36,699 bases of DNA from a virus. Positions 30,390 through 36,699 of this stretch are shown piece by piece; within the stretch, counting starts at the first letter, position 1; the number at the start of each line of letters is the position of its first letter. A program made the position numbers and the translations under genes. The notes beneath the pieces were generated by a model, which did no database searches, was not told where the DNA came from, and saw only the letters and a program-made list of their open reading frames with translations. The DNA lies in IMG/VR virus record IMGVR_UViG_3300027980_000070, positions 1 to 36,699 of that record; one strand, 5' to 3'.

Positions 30390-30743
30390 TTATAGCACAA
30401 GTGGTGAAAAAGATCTGACTACAGCTTTAAAAACATGGTCTTTTGCTTGTTGCTCTCTCGGTAACTGTTCGTAAGGGACAAAACAAGGATGCTCTTTCTT
30501 TTCTGGATCTTTTACTTCACCGTATTTCCAACCATCGCGTTCTTTTTCCGCTAACCAACTGTCATGACTCGCGCTAGCTGGTGCGTCAGGGTTGTCAAGA
30601 TTGAACTCAACTCCAACCATCGCACTATCTTTTTGCCATTGTGGTGACTCATCCCATGATACTTGAGACAAGTCACCCAGAGCTTCACACAACGCTTTAT
30701 TAATTTCATGACAAACTCTAGCTATGTATTCTTTTTTGATCAT
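30390..30743 (-). CDS. RyR-domain protein
   Basis: 117 residues from ATG 30743 (MIKKEYIARVCHEIN; GAGGTG upstream). The RyR-domain pattern, named after ryanodine-receptor repeats and widespread in phages, is clear: SHDSWLAEKERDGWKYGEVKD, EKKEHPCFVPYEQLP and QAKDHVFKAVVRSF. Its function in phages is unsettled; a ligand-binding or protein-interaction role has been proposed for the fold. Here it sits inside the virion operon between the capsid genes and the tail adaptor, which hints at a packaged or assembly-stage protein. That placement is observation; the role is inference. Confidence 0.85.
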   Translation of the reverse strand: MIKKEYIARVCHEINKALCEALGDLSQVSWDESPQWQKDSAMVGVEFNLDNPDAPASASHDSWLAEKERDGWKYGEVKDPEKKEHPCFVPYEQLPREQQAKDHVFKAVVRSFSPLVL

Positions 30744-30755
30744 AACCACACCTCG

Positions 30756-30977
30756 TTACAGTGTTTGAACGCCGTCCTCATCACCCATGAACGAATCAAC
30801 AGTGTCATTCGGTTCAGCAGTGTTCTTTTTCTTAGGGTCTTCCTTGACCAGCTCCAACCACGAAGGCATCTCTTTCTTCGGAATCGGTTTTGATGTCACC
30901 ACGGGGTCATGCTTGCCGCCCGGCTCACGCAATACGCCGCCAAAAAACCCTGGTGACTTTACTCGATATTTAGGCAT
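30756..30977 (-). CDS. Small hypothetical virion-operon protein
   Basis: 73 residues from ATG 30977, with AGGAGG at good spacing. The basic N-terminus contains YRVKSPGFFGGVLREPGGKHD, a pattern I associate with small proteins downstream of capsid genes in phages. The middle is charged (KKEMPSWLELVKEDPKKKN) and the C-terminus acidic (DTVDSFMGDEDG). There is no signal or membrane segment. It is placed after the hairpin that follows the cement gene, so its transcript level may be lower than that of capsid genes. Function unknown. Confidence 0.7.
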   Translation of the reverse strand: MPKYRVKSPGFFGGVLREPGGKHDPVVTSKPIPKKEMPSWLELVKEDPKKKNTAEPNDTVDSFMGDEDGVQTL

Positions 30978-30993
30978 CTAATCCTCCTAAGTT

Positions 30994-31020
30994 AAAAGGA
31001 GCAGAGTTGCCCCTGCTCCT
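30994..31020 (-). terminator. Hairpin with short U-run after the cement gene (attenuator-like)
   Basis: Minus-strand AGGAGCAG (31020-31013) pairs with CTGCTCCT (31004-30997), an 8-bp stem with an 8-base loop, followed by UUU (UUUU counting the base of the stem) and AAC. It lies in the gap after the cement-protein stop (31028). The U run is short, so partial termination or mRNA end-protection is more likely than a full stop. Confidence 0.5.
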
Positions 31021-31027
31021 CTCACAA

Positions 31028-31462
31028 TTAAGCGCCGGTTACGTTGGTCTGATTACCCATGCTGATACCAGCAGTGATTTGACCTTCAGTCGGGTCAGTC
31101 CCGACGACAGTGTAACGAACACCAAGATAACGACCCTCTGCGCCATTCGGTACATACTGCATGAATGTCTGTTTCCCTGCCACCAGATCAGCGAGCAGGA
31201 TTGATTCAGTGTTCAACACAGTACCAAGAGTACCAGCGACATCGCCAGTCTCAAGGGTGACAGTCAGACTGGTCAGAGTGTTGAATGCTTCTGTGACCTG
31301 AATCAGAATCGGAATCGGGTTACCTTTACCGATGTCACCATTCAGAGCAGCAGCGGCGTCATACGGAGTTCCACGAACACCGGTGTCAATGACGTTGGTC
31401 GATAGCGCGGTAGCGGTAATCGCCTGATCATCAGAGAACAATTGTTGAGCAGATAAAATCAT
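31028..31462 (-). CDS. Capsid cement protein, Bbp16 family
   Basis: 144 residues from ATG 31462 (AAAGGAGAAACATC upstream). The N-terminus MILSAQQLFSDDQAITAT followed by STNVIDTG, then GKGNPIPILIQVTEAF, LTVTLETGD and RYLGVRYTVVG, follows the Bbp16-family cement protein of Bordetella phage BPP-1. That family has a jelly-roll fold and trimerises on the capsid surface to stabilise it. Its position directly after the major capsid gene agrees. It is flanked on both sides by hairpins and has a strong Shine-Dalgarno, as expected for an abundant structural protein. Confidence 0.9.
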   Translation of the reverse strand: MILSAQQLFSDDQAITATALSTNVIDTGVRGTPYDAAAALNGDIGKGNPIPILIQVTEAFNTLTSLTVTLETGDVAGTLGTVLNTESILLADLVAGKQTFMQYVPNGAEGRYLGVRYTVVGTDPTEGQITAGISMGNQTNVTGA

Positions 31463-31483
31463 GATGTTTCTCCTTTAAATTGA

Positions 31484-31501
31484 AGCCGGGTTTCCCCGGC
31501 T
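31484..31501 (-). other. Stable GNRA-type hairpin between capsid and cement genes
   Basis: Minus strand AGCCGGG–GAAA–CCCGGCT: a perfect 7-bp GC-rich stem with a GAAA tetraloop, starting seven bases after the major capsid stop (31508) and followed by UCAAUUU. It has no proper U-run, so it looks like a 3'-end stabiliser or processing/attenuation site that sets the capsid to cement mRNA ratio rather than a full terminator. Confidence 0.6.
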
Positions 31502-31507
31502 CATTGA

Positions 31508-32506
31508 TTAGACTACGCGAGCCTCAGTGTTGATCAGAGAGTCAGTCTCACGAATCGGAATACCACGGTAAGTCATGACCTCTTCACCTTGGATCTCCAT
31601 CGGCTTCAGTCGAACGAAGCTATCAGATGCTCCGGCATTGGTTGCCAGTGCATCCAGTGCTTCAAGCACGTCGCGGTTACAGTAGATGGCAGTGTTACCA
31701 CCAGCGACACGACGAGTCTGGAGACGGTAATAAGCGTTACGCAGGAAGTCATACAGTGCGACACTACCAGCCTTCATCAGACTTACATCGATATTGGCAA
31801 CGCGGGAAACGTAACGCCAGTCCTTAACAGCAAGACCCACGTTCCAAGTGAACTTTTCCTCTTCGACGTAGTAAGGGTTACCATCACCATCGGTGACACG
31901 TTGCTCACCTTTGTCTTCACGCTGAACACCGGCCTGAGTACCTTCAGGATAGAGTAGATGACACTGATTATCACCCCATGTTACGAACCAGATCGAGGTG
32001 TTATCAGAACCAGTACCACCAGCGTCGATGATCTGACCACCGTTAGCAGCACCGAGGTCGTTGAAACGTGGAGCCAGACCCATGAACTGCTCAGGATCAG
32101 ATGCAGAGTTACCGTAAAATGTTTTCGTACCGACTTCTTGAGCCATTGCTTCAAGATACGCTTGAGCTTCAGACAGACGTAACGCGCCAGCATTCTTTGA
32201 CAGGGCGAGTACACGCTTGTCAACGGTTGACAGACCTTCAACGAATCCGGTGGTGTCAGTGACCTGAGCCTTGGTGCTCTTGCTCTGTTCGATACCCTTG
32301 TACAACTTACCCCATGTTACAGTGGGTAAACCAGTGCGGACAGTGTGAACGTGATTGGTTGATTGGTTACACTCCATCGCCAGAGCGTCATCGAGGATCG
32401 GAGTCATCTGACTCAACATCTCGATTACTTCTGCGATGGTTCCATCAGGGTTCTGGTTTTTGTAGACATCAATCAGGTCTACAAACTTCGATCCGAGAAT
32501 TGCCAT
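31508..32506 (-). CDS. Major capsid protein (HK97-fold type)
   Basis: 332 residues from ATG 32506 (AAGGAGAAACACC upstream). Recognisable stretches of the podovirus capsid family found with Bbp16-type cement: MSQMTPILDDALAMECNQ, TGLPTVTWGKLYKGI, GFVEGLSTVDKRVLAL, TKTFYGNSASDPEQFMGLAPR, and the C-terminal ALDALATNAG / YRGIPIRETDSL. Size and content suit an HK97-like fold, with the capsid formed around the upstream-encoded scaffold. Neighbours: scaffold 11 bases upstream, hairpin then cement downstream. Confidence 0.92.
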   Translation of the reverse strand: MAILGSKFVDLIDVYKNQNPDGTIAEVIEMLSQMTPILDDALAMECNQSTNHVHTVRTGLPTVTWGKLYKGIEQSKSTKAQVTDTTGFVEGLSTVDKRVLALSKNAGALRLSEAQAYLEAMAQEVGTKTFYGNSASDPEQFMGLAPRFNDLGAANGGQIIDAGGTGSDNTSIWFVTWGDNQCHLLYPEGTQAGVQREDKGEQRVTDGDGNPYYVEEEKFTWNVGLAVKDWRYVSRVANIDVSLMKAGSVALYDFLRNAYYRLQTRRVAGGNTAIYCNRDVLEALDALATNAGASDSFVRLKPMEIQGEEVMTYRGIPIRETDSLINTEARVV

Positions 32507-32517
32507 GGTGTTTCTCC

Positions 32518-33129
32518 TTAGTTATTGGGATAGAGTCGTTTGACAATATCCGTTGATTGCGCCGTTGGTGACCCGCTGCCAGGGTTGTCTTCCTTCGTCA
32601 GATTACCGATCTTAACGAACATCCGTACAATCTCAGGATGAGAACCAGCACCAGAGTCAGCGAGGAACTTGGTCAGCTCAGGTGTACCGAACTTGTCAAC
32701 AGCCTCTTTTGCAATGGCGAGATTCTTGTCAAAGTTATCGCCGCCGATTTCCTTATCAGCTTTGATCCCTTTTTCCCATCCAGCAATCGTTTCATTGAAC
32801 TGAGATGTCTGACATTCCGTAAACTTCTGAACTGATTTAGCCTGTAGATCGACAAGTTTCTGGGCTTGCTCTTGATTCAGCTTGAGTTCCTTGAACAACG
32901 GAACAGCTTCACCGAGTAAGTCAGAATCAACTTCGATTCCTTCCGGCATGTCAAAATCAGAATAGTTTTCAGGAACCTCGTCAGCTTTCTCTTCGGGTTC
33001 GTTAACCGTGGTTTGATCATCTGTCGTCACATCAGGTTGATCGGTGGTTTGATCATCTGTCGTCACATCAGGTTGATCGGTGGTTTGGTTGTCCACAGCA
33101 GCGTCGTCTGCAATAACGGGATCAGCCAT
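32518..33129 (-). CDS. Capsid assembly scaffold protein
   Basis: 203 residues from ATG 33129 (AAAGGAGAATTCAA upstream), with a strongly acidic N-terminus built from the repeat TTDQPDVTTDDQ. The rest is helical: VDSDLLGEAVPLFKELKLNQ, AQKLVDLQAKSVQKFTECQ. The segment FGTPELTKFLADSGAGSHPEIV and the Gly/Ser-Pro C-terminal part are typical of T7 gp9-like scaffolds. It should guide procapsid assembly and leave before packaging. It overlaps the Bbp19-like gene by eight bases and precedes the capsid gene, the classical order. Confidence 0.85.
   Translation of the reverse strand: MADPVIADDAAVDNQTTDQPDVTTDDQTTDQPDVTTDDQTTVNEPEEKADEVPENYSDFDMPEGIEVDSDLLGEAVPLFKELKLNQEQAQKLVDLQAKSVQKFTECQTSQFNETIAGWEKGIKADKEIGGDNFDKNLAIAKEAVDKFGTPELTKFLADSGAGSHPEIVRMFVKIGNLTKEDNPGSGSPTAQSTDIVKRLYPNN
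33008..33079 (-). repeat. 36-bp direct repeat in the scaffold gene
   Basis: Two identical 36-base units at 33008-33043 and 33044-33079, with the start of a third at 33080. They encode 12-residue repeats (TTDQPDVTTDDQ type) in the acidic N-terminus. In-frame duplication or slippage is implied. Confidence 0.8.
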
Positions 33130-33382
33130 TTGAATTCTCCTTTAACATTGTTTGATATGATCCGGGGGCGTGAGTCATGATTTCATTGAGAATCATCAAT
33201 CCCTGGTTACGCCCACCTTCGTTGAAAATCGTTTGATTACTCTGACCACTGAACGAGCAACGGAACAACCCGGCTCGCTGCAAAATTCTATGAACAAACC
33301 GACGACCAGATTCATCGGACATGATGTTGATAATGTCCTGTTTCTCTTGATCAATCAGTTGCTTTTGCTTATTGCTTGACAT
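33122..33382 (-). CDS. Bbp19-like phage protein
   Basis: 86 residues; I choose ATG 33382 (MSSNKQKQLIDQEKQD) over the TTG at 33388, with a weak GGGG Shine-Dalgarno inside the portal 3' end. The core SDESGRRFVHRILQRAGLFR, CSFSGQS, FNEGGRNQGLMILNEI matches the Bbp19-type domain (Bordetella phage BPP-1). Function is not established; it always seems to be near the portal and scaffold genes. It overlaps the portal by 14 bases and the scaffold by eight, so all three are translationally coupled. Confidence 0.85.
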   Translation of the reverse strand: MSSNKQKQLIDQEKQDIINIMSDESGRRFVHRILQRAGLFRCSFSGQSNQTIFNEGGRNQGLMILNEIMTHAPGSYQTMLKENSNG

Positions 33383-35069
33383 TTTCAACCCCTGCCTGAC
33401 GCATAAACGCTGTCAATGCGTTCTGACCCTGAGTATCTGTCTCAGATAACGTCTTAGCTGAATCAACCAATTGAGGCGCAGCCAACGCAGCCTGTTGATC
33501 CTGTTGCGCCTGAGCTTCCGCAGCAACAGAGTCATTATAATCGTCATCACTAGTGATGAGATCCGGTGACACACCAATCGCTTCAGCGTATTCGTCAATG
33601 CTTTTCGGCACGTTGAACTTGTGACGAGCTGAAGGGTCAAGCTGCGAGATGTTACCCACATAACCGGCAACTTGTTCAATTGCACCAATTGACACCATGC
33701 GTTGAGCCTGAGCAAGTACAGAGATATATTCAACTTTGATGTTCTGTTCACTCAGCTCTTCAGGGATCTCACCGAAGATACCGGTCTGGATACCGATGTT
33801 AAATGTGCGGTCAATCAGAGGATCAAGTAGCTCGTTATGAATACGCTCAAGAACCGGACCCAACATCAACAGTTTTTCCTCGTGACGTTCAGCAATCTCA
33901 CGCGCTGTAATCTGCCGCCTGTCGCTGTTCGCAAGCATCAAGAACAGATCGACGTAATATGCTTTCTCAATCCGATCCTCGACCTCTTTGATATCCTGAA
34001 TATGGAAGTCAATGCGAGGCTGAACTTGATAAGCTGGTTTCAGTAAATCCCCGGCGTTCGAATCAACGAAACTGATCTCACCAGATGGTAGACCGTCAAC
34101 CAAAGCGTTACGCATTGTCGAGGGGGCGATGAGATGAGGATCAACCATCTTCTCGATAGCTTCATACTTCATCTTTTCAGAAAGCTGCAACGCCTTACTG
34201 TCACCGAGTGCATCCATACCCGGGCACGCTACACCGTAGACATCTTCCCCAGTGACTTCCCAACGTGGAGCCATGATGGGGAAATCATCGAATCCGCTTT
34301 CGAGCAGGAACTTATCTTGTCTATCTGCTTTCTCGAAATAGATAGACCTGAATTTCTTATCCTTGGCCAAGGGACTAAAGCTGTCACGGTTGTCATTGGG
34401 TTCAACAATATGAATAACGTCGATCCACGCCTCAGTGTTGCCGGTATCCCATTGACGCTGAACCTCGTTACTGCATTTATCATAACCGAACTTCTTGACA
34501 ACCTGACCAACGGACAATTGATACTCACGCGCCCATGTGTCAACCTGATCCTTACCGTTCAGACCAAGGAAGTAACTACCAACAGTGTAAGGCTTACACC
34601 TGATCACGTTATCAAAGTCGTCAAACACACCGAGTGACGATGTACCGAATACCCCGAGTTCCTGATAAACAACATGCAGTGAATTGTAAAGATTCGACTG
34701 ATTGAAGATCTCACGCATAATACGCTCAACACGCATCAACCATGCTTTGACGTTGGGGTTGCCCATCAGATCTTTGTTATTGAGTGCCAGCTTGAACCAC
34801 GGACGCGCAGGAGATGTGATACCTGCCATCATGCCAGATGCCAATGTTCTGACAGCACGACGAGCAGTATTGTTGAGTTGTTTGGTGTTACGTTTGTGAC
34901 CCTTGTTGCGGTCAGACACAAGGAACCGCCCCCGGTGAGCAAGCTGATAGTCACTCAGCTCTCTCCACCATGGGAAGAAAGATGACCGCTCAGAACGCAG
35001 CAATTCAACCCGTTTCAGATATGACTGCTTACGAGTAAACGATCTGAGTGCTTTATCTGAATCGGCCAT
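33369..35069 (-). CDS. Portal (head-tail connector) protein, T7 gp8-like
   Basis: 566 residues from ATG 35069. The N-terminal region LRSERSSFFPWWRELSDYQL and HRGRFLVSDRNKGHKR, then TARRAVRTLASGMMAGITSPARPWFKL, are hallmarks of the podovirus head-tail connector family. Further: QSNLYNSLHVVYQELGVFGT, YTVGSYFLGLN, DVFLMLANSDRRQITAREIA-type helix near residue 375. The C-terminus is Gln/Ala-rich. It forms the dodecameric portal through which terminase pumps DNA. Order terminase–MCGGG protein–portal–scaffold–capsid is standard. Confidence 0.92.
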   Translation of the reverse strand: MADSDKALRSFTRKQSYLKRVELLRSERSSFFPWWRELSDYQLAHRGRFLVSDRNKGHKRNTKQLNNTARRAVRTLASGMMAGITSPARPWFKLALNNKDLMGNPNVKAWLMRVERIMREIFNQSNLYNSLHVVYQELGVFGTSSLGVFDDFDNVIRCKPYTVGSYFLGLNGKDQVDTWAREYQLSVGQVVKKFGYDKCSNEVQRQWDTGNTEAWIDVIHIVEPNDNRDSFSPLAKDKKFRSIYFEKADRQDKFLLESGFDDFPIMAPRWEVTGEDVYGVACPGMDALGDSKALQLSEKMKYEAIEKMVDPHLIAPSTMRNALVDGLPSGEISFVDSNAGDLLKPAYQVQPRIDFHIQDIKEVEDRIEKAYYVDLFLMLANSDRRQITAREIAERHEEKLLMLGPVLERIHNELLDPLIDRTFNIGIQTGIFGEIPEELSEQNIKVEYISVLAQAQRMVSIGAIEQVAGYVGNISQLDPSARHKFNVPKSIDEYAEAIGVSPDLITSDDDYNDSVAAEAQAQQDQQAALAAPQLVDSAKTLSETDTQGQNALTAFMRQAGVENVKQ

Positions 35070-35072
35070 GTC

Positions 35073-35285
35073 TTAACTACCTAACAAGGTTTTCTGTTGA
35101 GTTGTCGCAGGTTGATCCAGACCACGAGGACCGGTCAACAGTGTGCCACCAGCGGTTTCACCACGCTTCTTCTGAATCTCTTCACGAAACGCACCACCGG
35201 CTGACTGCTCAGGTGTCGGTGCAGGTGTCGGTGCTTCAGGTAATGCTGCTGGTTCTCTCGGTGCGCTTCCGCCTCCACCGCACAT
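35073..35285 (-). CDS. Small MCGGG/Pro-rich protein between terminase and portal
   Basis: 70 residues from ATG 35285 with AGGAGG seven bases upstream. It starts MCGGGGSAPREPAALPEAPT; Gly- and Pro/Ala-rich, no hydrophobic segment. Similar tiny proteins occur near the portal in many podoviruses, but their role is not established. The cysteine at position 2 is not within a lipobox. Packed between the terminase stop (35309) and the portal start (35069). Confidence 0.75.
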   Translation of the reverse strand: MCGGGGSAPREPAALPEAPTPAPTPEQSAGGAFREEIQKKRGETAGGTLLTGPRGLDQPATTQQKTLLGS

Positions 35286-35308
35286 ATCATACCTCCTGTG
35301 TGAATAAA

Positions 35309-36699
35309 CTACTCACAATCTAATCTATCTAACACACTACGTCTACCTTTTTTCTCAGGTACACCTCTTGATGTGTGAATTTCTTTCTTTGGAACAACAA
35401 GTTTCGGCACATGTTCAGCGAAAGTCAGAGCCAGAGCATCAGCCCAATCGGGTGAAGCGAGGCCACGTTTCTTCATATCTTTCTTACGCTCAAGCATCAG
35501 TTGCTCTTTTGCATTGTGACCATACTCACGAGTCGTCAACTCAGTTTCGAGAATCGGACTGTTCTTGATCGCACCACCAGTGAACAACCACTGGCGCATT
35601 CGACCCCACATCTCAGCAGCCCGATTGACATAAGTCCGATCATCAGCAGCACTCTCACCGAAGCCAACATCAAACGCGTTGTAACCAAGCTGGCGTAGAC
35701 GATCTGCAATAGGTCCACCCATCGCCCCCGAATCACAAAAGATTGCATCAGGTTTATGTCGTTGCAGTACATCGCTGAGTTTGCTGATCAGCTTCATACT
35801 GTCGCGCACCTTTTCACCAGGGATGCGATACGTCATCTCAGACTTCGCATCAAAGCCGCGACGGAATTGAATCATCACATTATCAGACCCACCCCGGGCA
35901 AGGTCAATGCCACAGATCAACGGATCATCAGGATAATACGGAACGTCGCGCCTCTGAGCAACACTGACGATATCGTTAGGGATATATTGCATGTCGCTAG
36001 CTTTAGGGAACCGACCCAACACACGAACACGGAAGAAGTCAGAATCCTCGCCCCAGTCCTTGCGCCATACTTCAATCTGCTTCTTGTTGGTCATCTTCGC
36101 TGTGCGACTGTCGATCTGTTTCGTTATCCAGCGATGTTTCTGACCATGGAATATCTCGTGGAATGCACCGCTGTTACGAGTAGGGTTACCGAAGACAAAA
36201 TGCATCGGTTCGCCGTCGGTCTTACCACCCTCAGCGACCTCGTAAATCTTATCAGGAACAGCAGACCCTTCATCAAACAGATACCACGGTGTTGAGTTGG
36301 CACAGTGCAAACCAGCGAATGATTCACTGTTCTCTTCACGACAGGTCTGAGCGTCAACACGCCACGTCTCAGAGTGACCGTGACGATATATCGACATGTT
36401 ACCGCGTCCGTTGTTATACTCAAACCAGTGACCGGTCAGGCACATCTTGCGCCATTTACCCAACTCACCCCATGTCTTTGTTCGAAGCTGATCAGATGTA
36501 TTAGCTGTGACTACACCTTTGCTGTGTGGCCGGGTAGATGCGATGAACAGGATGATCCACGCAGACATGGCTGACTTGCCAATACCGTGCCCTGACGCAA
36601 TGCCGAACTGAATCGGGTCAACAGGTGTAAACCCGTCGAACCCTCGATCTTTGATCTGAATTCCCCATTCAGTGAGCAGATCAACCTGCCACTGATCAG
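35309..36699 (-). CDS. terL: Large terminase subunit (partial, N-terminus outside window)
   Basis: The open frame continues through the right edge (first visible codon 36697), so about 462 C-terminal residues are seen and the internal Met at 36568 is not the start. ATPase: Walker A SGHGIGKSA near the edge, Walker B-type WYLFDEGSAVPD. Nuclease: ICGIDLARGGSDN (catalytic Asp), AIFCDSGAMGGP and PDWADALALTF, the usual acidic triad of TerL RNase-H-like nucleases. It packages the genome into the procapsid via the portal. The small subunit, if present, lies beyond the window. The late promoter must also be upstream, outside. Confidence 0.93.
   Translation of the reverse strand, partial: DQWQVDLLTEWGIQIKDRGFDGFTPVDPIQFGIASGHGIGKSAMSAWIILFIASTRPHSKGVVTANTSDQLRTKTWGELGKWRKMCLTGHWFEYNNGRGNMSIYRHGHSETWRVDAQTCREENSESFAGLHCANSTPWYLFDEGSAVPDKIYEVAEGGKTDGEPMHFVFGNPTRNSGAFHEIFHGQKHRWITKQIDSRTAKMTNKKQIEVWRKDWGEDSDFFRVRVLGRFPKASDMQYIPNDIVSVAQRRDVPYYPDDPLICGIDLARGGSDNVMIQFRRGFDAKSEMTYRIPGEKVRDSMKLISKLSDVLQRHKPDAIFCDSGAMGGPIADRLRQLGYNAFDVGFGESAADDRTYVNRAAEMWGRMRQWLFTGGAIKNSPILETELTTREYGHNAKEQLMLERKKDMKKRGLASPDWADALALTFAEHVPKLVVPKKEIHTSRGVPEKKGRRSVLDRLDCE

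Overview
The window is part of a tailed double-stranded DNA phage genome of the short-tailed (podovirus) type that infects a Gram-negative bacterium. The right-hand 20.7 kb is an uninterrupted virion operon. It combines a T7-like portal, tail and internal-core set with a capsid module like that of Bordetella phage BPP-1 (Bbp16-type cement protein, Bbp19-type protein). A phage-encoded lipoprotein with a lipobox fits a Gram-negative host. I could not identify the species or the host. No integrase, repressor cassette, tRNA, rRNA, CRISPR array or lysis gene was recognised, and both ends of the window cut through genes.

Layout: (1) 1-4274, minus strand, read leftward: a 41-residue ORF, a small hypothetical gene, a large primase-helicase, a frame-disrupted cytosine-5 DNA methyltransferase and a truncated pentapeptide-like repeat protein. 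(2) 4275-4427: divergent control region. (3) 4428-16012, plus strand, DNA metabolism: a ribbon-helix-helix-like small protein, small hypothetical genes, a RecB/Cas4-like nuclease (DUF2800), a probable ssDNA-binding protein (DUF2815), an SPFH lipoprotein boxed between two terminators, family B DNA polymerase, VRR-NUC nuclease, SNF2-type helicase, amino-methyltransferase and a second SNF2-type helicase that carries an intein. (4) 16005-36699, minus strand, virion genes in transcription order: large terminase (partial), MCGGG protein, portal, Bbp19-like protein, scaffold, major capsid, cement, small protein, RyR protein, tail adaptor, tail nozzle, gp13-like, gp14-like, 535-residue internal protein, 2104-residue internal polyvalent protein, tail fibre/spike.

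The plus-strand genes appear to form the replication, recombination and DNA-modification machinery. The minus-strand right half builds the particle. The two operons converge and overlap by 8 bases at 16005-16012, and the late operon's terminator is written inside the 3' coding end of the opposing helicase.

The most striking feature is at 14519-15460. A Cys1-type intein interrupts the second SNF2-type helicase, and a full-length homing-endonuclease-like gene (14739-15392) lies inside it in the +1 reading frame. That gene has its own Shine-Dalgarno and ATG, while the intein/helicase frame stays open throughout, so about 650 bases appear to be dual-coding. Other notable points are an 18-base promoter-like element present three times (27 identical bases in two copies), a G7 tract that splits the cytosine methyltransferase from its motif X, and the SPFH lipoprotein 'moron'.
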